The notes under the pieces: model-generated | Told to the model about the DNA's origin: nothing | What the model saw: only the letters and a program-made list of their open reading frames with translations | The model's database searches: none | Source: Actinostola sp. cb2023 | Taxonomy: Eukaryota > Cnidaria > Anthozoa > Actiniaria > Actinostolidae | NCBI GenBank assembly: GCA_033675265.1 | Contig: JAUJYZ010000084.1 | Coordinates: forward strand, 374,501 to 438,500 | Direction: 5' to 3' | Length of the DNA stretch: 64,000 bases | Position numbers and translations under genes: made by a program | In this document: positions 34,101 to 64,000 of the stretch, one piece after another | Layout of the letters: every line of letters starts with the position of its first letter | Position numbering within the stretch: the first letter of the stretch is position 1

Positions 34101-37100
34101 ATATCCATATTTAGCTAGGTCGGCCTCTCTTCCTCTTCAGTTCGCGGTGGTGCCCATGTAAGCGCAATTAAATCGTTCGTTTTTCGCTGAATTTGCAAGC
34201 TAGTCGTTGATATAAAGATATGAGTGCCCAATTATCTGCACAATCCCAATCTTCTAGAGTTTCGAACGTTCCTCCCATTATTTTCTGTTATCTCGGATTA
34301 AGGGATTCTATTGTTGTGAACTGATTTTCTTATTTTAGACCAGACATTAGCCAATTGCCAGAAGACTACAAAGCCTAGAGAATACTGCTACTTGCCATTC
34401 ATTTACCAAGGCAAGACATACAACCATTGCACGTGCAAAAACCACAATCGTCCTTGGTGTGCTACTACAGCCAACTACGACAAAGACAAGAAATGGGCAA
34501 ACTGTCAGAACGCGAAAGGTAAGAAGGGATTGAACTTGGATTCACTAGATACCTTCTACTACTATATGTTTGTACAGCTAACTGTTCATTGGCAACGCGC
34601 GCTCATGGAATAATTGTTAAATATTTTAGACCAGCCATTAGCCAATTGCCAGAAGACTACAAAAGCAGGAGAATACTGCTACTTGCCATTCATTTACCAA
34701 AGCAAGACATACAACCATTGCACATGCAAAAACCACAATCGTCCTTGGTGTGCTACTACAGCCAACTACGACAAAGACAAGAATTGGACAAACTGTGCGC
34801 ACATCGCAAGTAAGCGCACAATATTTGTCGCAATTATTGATTATTTTCTGTTCATCCATTTTCTGTTAATTAATGCTAAGTGTCGCTGAGGGCACTCGCA
34901 AGGTATCTCCATTTCGACGTGTCCCTCGCTGCTTGTACCTCCTCGATCACTCCAGTTCTTCCAGCCAAATCCATTACGTTCCTTCCATCCACCATCCTGC
35001 TCCATACTGATATCCATCCTTAGCTACAATCGTTTGCAAAATGTTTTGACACCCCAACTGACAAAAATGAGAAAATTGAAAGTGTCGTATTTTTCCACTT
35101 TTAACCACCCGTTCCCCCTCTCAATGTTGACGAAAATGGCACCACGGCATATCATTTTAAAGAGCACATCAACATTGATTTAGGGGGGAGGGGAGAAGGA
35201 TGATTGATACATTTGGGTCACTAAAATAAACGTTGAAACATTTTCAACACCGTTTTTTGAGAGAGGTGTCAATAATTTTGCAAACGATTGTAGGTCGGCC
35301 TCTCTTCCTCTTTCCCGGTGGTGCCCATGTAATCGCAATTAAATCGTTCGTTTTTCGCTGAATTTGCAAGCTAGTCGTTGATATAAAGATATGAGTGCCC
35401 AATGATCTGCACAATCCAAATCTTCTAGAGTTTCGAACGTTCCTCCCATTATTTTCTGTTATCTCGGATTAAGGGATTCTATTGTTGTGAACTGATTTTC
35501 TTATTTTAGACCAGCCATTAGCCAATTGCCAGAAGACTACAAAGCCTAGAGAATACTGCTACTTGCCATTCATCTACCAAGGCAAGACATACAACCATTG
35601 CACATGCAAAAACCACAATCGTCCTTGGTGTGCTACTACAGCCAACTACGACAAAGACAAGAATTGGACAAACTGTGCGCACATCGCAAGTAAGCGCACA
35701 ATATTTGTCGCAATTATTGATTATTTTCTGTTCATCCATTTTCTGTAAATTTAATGCTAAGTGTCGCTGAGGGCACTCGCAAGGTATCTCCATTTCGACG
35801 TGTCCCTCGCTGCTTGTACCTCCTCGATCACTCCAGTTCTTCCAGCCAAATCCATTACGTTCCTTCCATCCACCATCCTGCTCCATACTGATATCCATCC
35901 TTAGGTCGGCCTCTCTTCCTCTTCAGTTCGCGGTGGTGCCCATTTAAGCGCAATTAAATCGTTCGTTTTTCGCTGAATTTGCAAGCTAGTCGTTGATATA
36001 AAGATATGAGTGCCCAATTATCTGCACAATCCAAATCTTCTAGGGTTTCGAACGTTCCTCCCATTATTTTCTGTTATCTCGGATTAAGGGATTCTATTGT
36101 TGTGAACTGATTTTCTTATTTTAGACCAGCCATTAGCCAATTGCCAGAAGACTACAAAAGCAGGAGAATACTGCTACTTGCCATTCATTTACCAAGGCAA
36201 GACATACAACCATTGCATGTGCAAAAACCACAATCGTCCTTGGTGTGCTACTACAGCCAACTATGACAAAGACAAGAAGTGGACAAACTGTGCGCACATC
36301 GCAAGTAAGCGCACAATATCTGTCCCAAAATGTTATGTTATTACTCGGGCCCAGGCCTAATTAAGGCCGGGCCGAGTCTATAATTACAGTTGGAATTTTT
36401 TTTTTTTCATCCCGGTCGTGAATCTGCAATCGAGTGGGACTGGGAACGAGACCACGAGACTTATCAACACGCATCTCAACACGACGACCTCTTTCTTCGC
36501 AAACCCACAAGAAAGATTACAAAGCACAAACCAATCAGGGGAAACACCTGATGTCAAGGGTCAAAAATCTAAATCTATTAGCATTACCTAAACGAGCAGG
36601 GGACTGGAAACGAGTTTATCAGAATTTTTGATGCCCTCTAGCATCGTCAATATTAAGCCGAAGTTAATCACCAAACTTTCCAGACTAGCTAAGTTTGACA
36701 TGCTCTTTCAGAAAATGATGCCCATTTTTGATAGTTTCTTATTGAATTAGTTTTACTTTTACAGACTTGTCCCAGTCCCCTGCTCGTTTAGGTAATGGCT
36801 AATTCTCGTCTATATTTAGATTGAAACAAGACGCTCTAGTAGCGTGAAGTCGGGCTATTAACGTTTTTACTGATATACTCAGTAAAGTTCCGAAAGTTAG
36901 CCTCCTCCGCAGGGCTAGTCTATAGCTCGGAATACTGAATATTGGTCCACAGGCCGGCCATACCAAACGTTATGACAATGACAGTTGCGTGACGAGGGAG
37001 ACTGTTTGTTGGTGATCATACATGTAGATAGAGATCTCGAATCAGACGTATTCGGTACGTCTTGAGGTTGCATCGGGTCAAATGGTTGTGATAACTTCCA

Positions 37101-37550
37101 TCGTTTGTTTTTGTTTAAGATATTTAAGCTTACAAAGGCTTCAATAGCACTATACACGTACTGAAGTAATTCTATGCTCAAACGGGTCAAATAGTTCGCT
37201 CTTCAGTGTTTATGTTGGTGCCCATGCGTCTCTCATTATGAACTTCATTATGAATTGCACCAGGGCACGAGTGAACGCCCAATGAGCGTCTTGTTTGAAT
37301 TAATTTTCGTGTTATCGGGATTCTATCATACTGTTGTCATATGTTGACTGTTCACATTCTGATTTTAGACCAGGCATTAGTCTATTGCCAGAAGACTACA
37401 AAGCCAGGAGAATACTGTTTTTTGCCATTCATTTACCAAGGCAAGACATACAATCGCTGCACATACAACGATCACAATCGTTCTTGGTGTGCTACTACAG
37501 CCAACTATGACAAAGACAAGAAGTGGGCAAACTGCAAGCGTTCCAATTGA
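28128..37550 (+). CDS. Secreted multi-FN2 protein (11 fibronectin type II domains)
   Basis: Exons: 28128-28227 (signal, MEILSLVTCCLIVVVANAFP), 31310-31489, 31920-32099, 32206-32385, 32820-32999, 33112-33291, 33722-33901, 34339-34518, 34630-34809, 35510-35689, 36125-36304, 37369-37550 (stop TGA). All are phase 1, and the ten internal FN2 exons are exactly 180 bp. The sum is 2082 bp, giving 693 residues. Each domain has the FN2 pattern YCYLPF.YQGKTYNHC, HNRPWCATTANYDKD, W..C; the last is YCFLPF, RSWCATT. FN2 domains bind collagen or gelatin in vertebrates and occur in secreted proteins of many animals; the ligand here is unknown. No other domain is seen in the model. The 3.1 kb first intron could hide an exon. 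Confidence 0.8.
28895..29030 (-). pseudogene. Inverted relic of an FN2 exon end and its intron
   Basis: On the minus strand it reads ctactacagccaaaaatcgc, caaagacaagaagtggacaa, actgtg, then the intron phrase gcgcgcaatatttgtcgca. This matches the 3' end of the array's type-B FN2 exons and their introns, but in opposite orientation and with disrupted frame. Confidence 0.7.
29221..29251. repeat. Poly-G tract
   Basis: G-rich run ending in about 18 consecutive G. Length may be unreliable in the assembly. Confidence 0.9.
30073..30830. repeat. 87 bp minisatellite
   Basis: About nine near-identical units containing gtttattagtatatgattac, gagttaccgacgttaaataa and ggtcctttactttacttact. The period is divisible by three, giving an empty open frame. 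A single diverged unit occurs at about 50236-50305. Confidence 0.9.
31045..31230 (-). mobile_element. tRNA-derived SINE
   Basis: On the minus strand box A reads tggccgagtgg (31205-31195) and box B ggttcaactcc (31161-31151), as in Ser/Leu-type tRNAs. The body then contains gggtttttctccgagtaccc. No matching acceptor stem, so SINE head rather than tRNA gene. Confidence 0.65.
31310..36304 (+). repeat. Homogenised tandem array of FN2 exons and introns
   Basis: Two exon types alternate. Type A ends NCQNA(K/T)G and is followed by a short intron of about 106-112 bp. Type B ends NCAHIA and is followed by a long intron of about 430 bp that contains an unchanging block (cactcgcaaggtatctccat and so on). 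Exons at 33722 and 35510 start like A (KPRE) and end like B, the expected product of unequal exchange. Confidence 0.9.
35027..35290. mobile_element. 264 bp MITE with TA duplication and visible empty site
   Basis: Terminal inverted repeats caatcgtttgcaaaat, extending imperfectly to about 27 bp, flanked by TA on both sides. It lies in the long intron after the FN2 exon ending 34809. The paralogous introns at about 32599 and 34114 read ttagctaggtcgg, the exact uninserted site. Confidence 0.9.
36578..36802. repeat. MITE
   Basis: Ends ttagcattacctaaacgagc and its complement gctcgtttaggtaatggcta; inner arms ggggactgg/ccagtcccc. Confidence 0.75.
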
Positions 37551-37689
37551 TCTGCTGCCATGAAGGTTTTATCAGAGTGATTATGAGAGTCTCTTCCTTT
37601 TCGCTCAGGCTTTGTTTGAGATGCTTGTTCCGAGTGAAAAGGAATGACAATTTAAGTTTATTGTGCACTGAAACCATATATCCGTGAAA

Positions 37690-37900
37690 CAGTACTAACT
37701 AATTACTACTAAATAGCAGATGAAACAATAGAAAACAATGGAGATAACACTATTTAGTACTATTTAGTTTGATGTTTAGAGTACTAACCATATGTCCTTG
37801 AAACAGTACTAACTAATTAGTACTAAATAGCACTGATGAAACAATAGAAAACAATGGAGATAACACTATTTAGTAATAGTACTATTCAGTACGTTACCAG
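37690..37900. repeat. Imperfect direct repeat
   Basis: Two copies of gaaacagtactaactaatta followed by gaaaacaatggagataacac within about 110 bp. Confidence 0.7.
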
Positions 37901-37982
37901 AATTCATTTTTGTGCCCAAACCACAATTCCTTGCAAAAACTTTAGAACAGAGAGTTTTGAAATCGTCAAAGCTGTTGACTGC

Positions 37983-37988
37983 TTTATT
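37983..37988 (-). promoter_or_regulatory. Polyadenylation signal for the helical-repeat gene
   Basis: AATAAA on the minus strand, 185 bases beyond the stop codon at 38173. Confidence 0.5.
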
Positions 37989-38172
37989 TATGTGAACATG
38001 TCAGAACGTTCGTACATTTAAGTAGTACTGTTTTTGGCTTGCAAGGGATTATGGTAAAATGAACAGCTGAAAACGTTGTCTATACAGAGGTTAGGTATTA
38101 GAGAATATATGCAACAAGGTAGTAGTGATGAATTTGACACTTGCACAATAAATAAAATAGAACTTCATTGAA

Positions 38173-39555
38173 TTATGGAGTTTCCTTTGCTCTTTTTATC
38201 AAATCTGTTTCCACAACTGACACTAGTTTGGGTGGTATTTTAAGCTTGCAGTACTGCAATGCAAAGACAACCTCTTCCATTCCATTCTGGGACAGCTCGC
38301 TGAATTCATGAGTCAACATAGCGCTGGAGATTCTATGAAGAAGCTTGGAGCTCAAGCACCCTGACTTTGTAAAAGCCCACAAGATGCGTGCAAGCCTGTG
38401 CAAAGACCAGCTAGAGAGCTTCATCATCATTAGCTTTTCTTCAATAAACCTGTAAAGTCTTGGGCTTTTGTTGTCTGTGTGTGCATAAGACCATGCAACC
38501 ACAACAAAGCTTTGGTCATCAAACTTTACTATTGGTCTTGTTAGGATTTCTCTCTCAATTTCAGCAAACAAGTCCTGAGCTCTGATCCCTTGGTTCGCAA
38601 AGGACCACAGTATCAGTGAAAGGTCCTTTGCCCCATATTCCCCCAGTCGGCAGCTGCCAAGTAGCTCCACCTTAAAGTATCGAAATAGTGGCTTCACGTT
38701 CACGCCCCCTTCGGAAAATGCCCACAATAGCATAATGATGTCTTGGTTATTAAACTTAGTTATGTCTCGTTCCTGGATTGCTTGGCGAACTGAAGCAAAG
38801 AGTTTAGCACTTGTTCGCATGACTCTGGCAAATGACCACACGATTTGGCAGAGCTCTCTTGTAGTCATAGCTTCAAATCCACGACTTAAAAGCTCTTTCT
38901 GAATGAAGCTAAACACTACTGGAGCTGGGATGTTGGCTTTGCCGTGCGCCCATAAAATCATAGCCAAATCGGCATTAGAGAAGTCGCTTAAATCTTCCTT
39001 ATTCTCGAAGAGATTTCCAAACAGAGCGAACAACTCTGGGTCAACGTTGCCTAGTTTCCCCAGCGACCACAACACGTCTGCCAATTGGAAAGGTTTTAGT
39101 TCAGACCTGTTTATCTTGATGTCTTCCAACAGTACCTCGTAAAACTTGTCGATACTTTGGTCGTTTCCTTTGAATTTCATTTCGGGAGATTTTGCTAATC
39201 GGACAAGAATTCGTACGAAATCTCCATCGATAAGTTTCCCAGCCTTCTTGTGTCTCCAGTAATTATCCAGGACGTCTTGTTGAGGCAATTCTCCTTTCAT
39301 GCACTGTTTGACTTGTTTAGCGATACTCACTACTGAATTGTTCTTAGCAAAGTTATATTTACCAGACTTGGCTGTTGTACTGAGCTTTGACTGCATCAGT
39401 TCATCGTTTGAAATGATTCTAACTTCACTGCGAAGGTGAGGAGAAGTCGAAATAGACTTGACAAATCCACTCCGAAATGAAATTGTATCTACTCTCAACG
39501 CTGTCAAAAGGTAGAAAGATGATTTCCTTTGAAGAATGCTCTTCACAAATGCCAT
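38173..39555 (-). CDS. Mitochondrial helical-repeat RNA-binding protein (Tbc2/OPR-like, RAP/FASTK-related style)
   Basis: 460 residues in one exon. The N-terminus (MAFVKSILQRKSSFYLLTAL, with Arg, Ser and no acidic residues) looks like a mitochondrial presequence. From about residue 155 there are eight repeats of about 38 residues with a conserved core: LADVLWSLGKLG, LAMILWAHGKAN, LCQIVWSFARV, IIMLLWAFSEGG, LSLILWSFANQG, FVVVAWSYAHTD, LARILWAFTKSG, MEEVVFALQYCK. Repeats of this kind occur in Tbc2-like octotricopeptide proteins and in FASTK-type organelle RNA regulators. No C-terminal RAP domain is visible. RNA target unknown. It starts 0.3 kb from the likely RALGAPB promoter, in the opposite direction. 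Lack of introns in an intron-rich genome is notable. Confidence 0.8.
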   Translation of the reverse strand: MAFVKSILQRKSSFYLLTALRVDTISFRSGFVKSISTSPHLRSEVRIISNDELMQSKLSTTAKSGKYNFAKNNSVVSIAKQVKQCMKGELPQQDVLDNYWRHKKAGKLIDGDFVRILVRLAKSPEMKFKGNDQSIDKFYEVLLEDIKINRSELKPFQLADVLWSLGKLGNVDPELFALFGNLFENKEDLSDFSNADLAMILWAHGKANIPAPVVFSFIQKELLSRGFEAMTTRELCQIVWSFARVMRTSAKLFASVRQAIQERDITKFNNQDIIMLLWAFSEGGVNVKPLFRYFKVELLGSCRLGEYGAKDLSLILWSFANQGIRAQDLFAEIEREILTRPIVKFDDQSFVVVAWSYAHTDNKSPRLYRFIEEKLMMMKLSSWSLHRLARILWAFTKSGCLSSKLLHRISSAMLTHEFSELSQNGMEEVVFALQYCKLKIPPKLVSVVETDLIKRAKETP

Positions 39556-39839
39556 GTTGAATTCCGATTTTTGCTTTTTTTACATGGACAAATTTTGCGT
39601 TCAAAGTTGAAGTACGTCCGCCATTTTGTTTTTAGATCTTCAACTGGGTTACCTGTGTTATTACACAGGAACTCCGCAACCACTTTTATGCTACCACAGG
39701 AAGCCCACTGACATGTTATCTGAACCTTCCCAACAAACAAATATGGCGGAAGGGAAGTTCATGATCTCGCGAAAGAATCGATCTTGTTAGGTTACAAAGA
39801 AACACCTTAGCAGTTCTATTCTCTGTGTTTAGACGAAAG
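39556..39839. promoter_or_regulatory. Shared (bidirectional) promoter region with YY1-like and ETS-like motifs
   Basis: Between the start of the helical-repeat gene and a putative 5' UTR donor for RALGAPB. Contains ccgccattttg (39618-39628) and aaatatggcggaag (39739-39752): two YY1-type motifs in opposite orientation, the second overlapping an ETS-type cggaag. No clear TATA box. Such motifs are typical of housekeeping promoters; use here is inferred. Confidence 0.5.
39750..39839 (+). other. Putative non-coding first exon of RALGAPB
   Basis: A strong donor (CGAAAG|gtgagc) at 39840 could join to the acceptor ctattacag at 40399, 14 bases before the first ATG of the coding exon. The 5' limit is not visible. 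Confidence 0.45.
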
Positions 39840-40315
39840 GTGAGCGAAACTTGGGATGTGTTAAACTTTAATTGAAAAAATCGTGAAAATGTCAAGTTTT
39901 GGAAACCTTCAAATACCAACAAGGCAACATGTACAATAAGACTTAATTGTTGTACATCGTATCGTTTGATCTCAAGGCGCTTGGCATCTCTCGATGATCT
40001 GTAGCCCTTTATAGTGTATCTTTAGCATCTATCAGAAGCAAATGCCAGCTTGCAAATGCACCACTGAAAAAATACCAACTGAGTCAACTCGCTCAGCTTA
40101 CATGCAGCCTTTTTAAGTTTAAGCTTATATGCTCATGATTTCTGTGTTTAGCGCGGATATTATTCTAAATATTTAGACATGTTATTCAAGCGTCAGTCAG
40201 TAACCAATGTCAGCTTTTTCCTTTTAAATCAATAATTGTACGGGCTGTTGTATAATTGGTAGCTCAACTATTATTTTTGTAGCCTGCCTGTCAGGCTCTC
40301 TTTGAGTCTCCTCCT

Positions 40316-40338
40316 CCCCCCCCCCCCCCCCCCCCCCC
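40316..40338. repeat. Poly-C tract
   Basis: Run of about 22 C followed by A-run. Flanked by aaggctatt/gcctgcctgtcaggctctc inverted phrases. Confidence 0.9.
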
Positions 40339-40413
40339 AAAAAAAAACCATACAAATGAGAGCCTGAAGGCAGGCTATTATTTTTGCTAACTATTACAGA
40401 GCACTCTGACCAA

Positions 40414-62982
<22,569 letters not shown>

Positions 62983-63121
62983 TTAACATACCAGGTATAC
63001 TTTCATCCCAATTCTAGTTTTCTCTGTCGATTGAATATGTTTTACTTGGTTCGGTGTGGAATCAGATGTAAAGGAAGAGAGAATAGACTCAGACTTAGGT
63101 TCAGACACACGGCGCTATATA

Positions 63122-63320
63122 TATTTTTTATTTTTATTTTTATTTTTATTTTTATTTTTATTTTTATTTTTATTTTTATTTTTATTTTTATTTTTATTTT
63201 CATTTTCATTTTCATTTTCATTTTCATTTTCATTTTCATTTTCATTTTCATTTTCATTTTCATTTTCATTTTTATTTTTATTTTTATTTTTATTTTTATT
63301 TTTATTTTTATTTTTATATT
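63122..63320. repeat. Hexamer tandem repeat (TTTTTA and TTTTCA)n
   Basis: tttatt-type hexamers change to ttttca-type units in the middle block and back again. Confidence 0.95.
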
Positions 63321-63364
63321 GGCGGGAATCGCGCGATTGCATTTTTGTTTTTACCTCTTTTTTT

Positions 63365-63500
63365 TTTTGTTGCGCGCAATGTTGCAGAAGTAGGATCGCA
63401 TTGTACTTCAATAAGTTGGCTCACAACACTTACAGAGATGGACACATGCTGTAATCGTATTACCAGCAATATTGCAGCATATGTCCACACCCTTAATTGC
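63365..63500. repeat. Dispersed repeat with gttgcagaagtagga core, copy 3
   Basis: gcgcgcaatgttgcagaagt followed by cacagagatgg-like sequence as in the copies at 14550 and 45345. Confidence 0.55.
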
Positions 63501-63530
63501 ACAACTGACTATAAACTTGCACCGTGACCA

Positions 63531-63536
63531 AATAAA
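63531..63536 (+). promoter_or_regulatory. RALGAPB: Candidate polyadenylation signal for RALGAPB
   Basis: AATAAA 549 bases after the stop codon. The 3' UTR would include the hexamer repeat; other sites cannot be excluded. Confidence 0.3.
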
Positions 63537-63610
63537 GCAAATTTAGAACTCTTTTCGTGAGAGTCTGTAAGGTAGTATAAAAAAGCTCTCTCGACACCGT
63601 TCTAATAATC

Positions 63611-63901
63611 TATACACTAAATTGAAGAATCGTTGTCGGGTTTAAAATGGTTAAAGCTGAGACCGCAAGGGATACCTGGGAAAGCGGTAAATGAGTCAAA
63701 TGACGTCCCCTATTCGTAATTTTTTTTCCCGAATATGTGTAGAATTTTGCTTTGAGAGATCATTTCTTTCGATAAACACCAACATTTTCCTCTGACTACA
63801 TAAAACTTAGCTGATTTACCGCTTACCCATACATCCTAGCGGTCTTAGCTTCAATGTTCTATGATTTTGAACCCGACAACGATTCTGCAATTTAGTGTAT
63901 A
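63611..63901. repeat. Palindromic MITE
   Basis: Ends tatacactaaattgaagaat, cgttgtcgggtt with complements aacccgacaacg and tttagtgtata. Inner arms gctgagaccgc/gcggtcttagc. Confidence 0.8.
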
Positions 63902-64000
63902 CTTCAATATTAAAGGTTCAAGGAAATCTATAACACCATAAAAAAGAGTACTTAACTTTACTGACGTTTAGAGCCTTGGCACTTCGTATATAAACTACTG

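Noticed and set aside
63031..63454. Phe/Ile/Leu-rich membrane protein frames
   Set aside because: Translations of the TTTTTA/TTTTCA hexamer repeat in the RALGAPB 3' region.

Overview
This is an intron-rich, AT-rich animal nuclear window with no operons. The gene content points to an anthozoan cnidarian (coral or sea anemone): tandem di-cysteine galaxin repeats, cnidarian-style secreted proteins built from fibronectin type II (FN2) and WSC-like cysteine domains, and a mitochondrial-type helical-repeat protein with LW(A/S)F motifs. The species cannot be named from sequence alone. Gene models below come from reading splice sites, reading phase and homology by eye.

Left half, minus strand (1-22,532). 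A family of secreted, cysteine-rich galaxin-like genes lies head to tail. Each is assembled from phase-1 exons in one order: signal peptide, acidic segment, one very large galaxin-repeat exon, a 33-36 bp micro-exon, a WSC-like exon of exactly 282 bp, then FN2. Gene 1 runs 7,631 to 2,805, has about 10 repeats of 32 residues, and carries a second WSC-like exon broken by one stop codon. Gene 2 runs 22,532 to 10,764 and has about 18 repeats of 33 residues. A third paralogue begins at 1,309 and leaves the left edge; its 5' part is a segmental duplication of gene 1's 5' part. If the coral galaxin comparison holds, these proteins would be secreted into an extracellular or skeletal matrix.

Middle, plus strand (28,128-37,550). 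A signal-peptide exon is followed by an array of eleven FN2 exons, all phase 1-1 and ten of them exactly 180 bp. The introns are almost identical, so the array grew recently by unequal exchange. The inferred product is about 693 residues and is only signal peptide plus FN2 domains. A decayed second signal exon and an inverted FN2 relic lie beside it.

Right half. An intronless minus-strand gene (39,555-38,173) encodes a probable mitochondrial RNA-binding helical-repeat protein. It shares a short promoter region containing YY1-like motifs with RALGAPB, the non-catalytic subunit of the Ral GTPase-activating complex. RALGAPB occupies 40,414-62,982 on the plus strand in 22 recognisable coding exons, and its introns are loaded with micro- and minisatellites.

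The remainder is mostly repeats: many palindromic MITE-like elements, including families with two to four copies here, one 1.9 kb TIR element with a 7 bp target duplication, LINE tails, two tRNA-derived SINE heads, two hammerhead-like motifs of the kind carried by Penelope-like elements, and long simple-sequence tracts.
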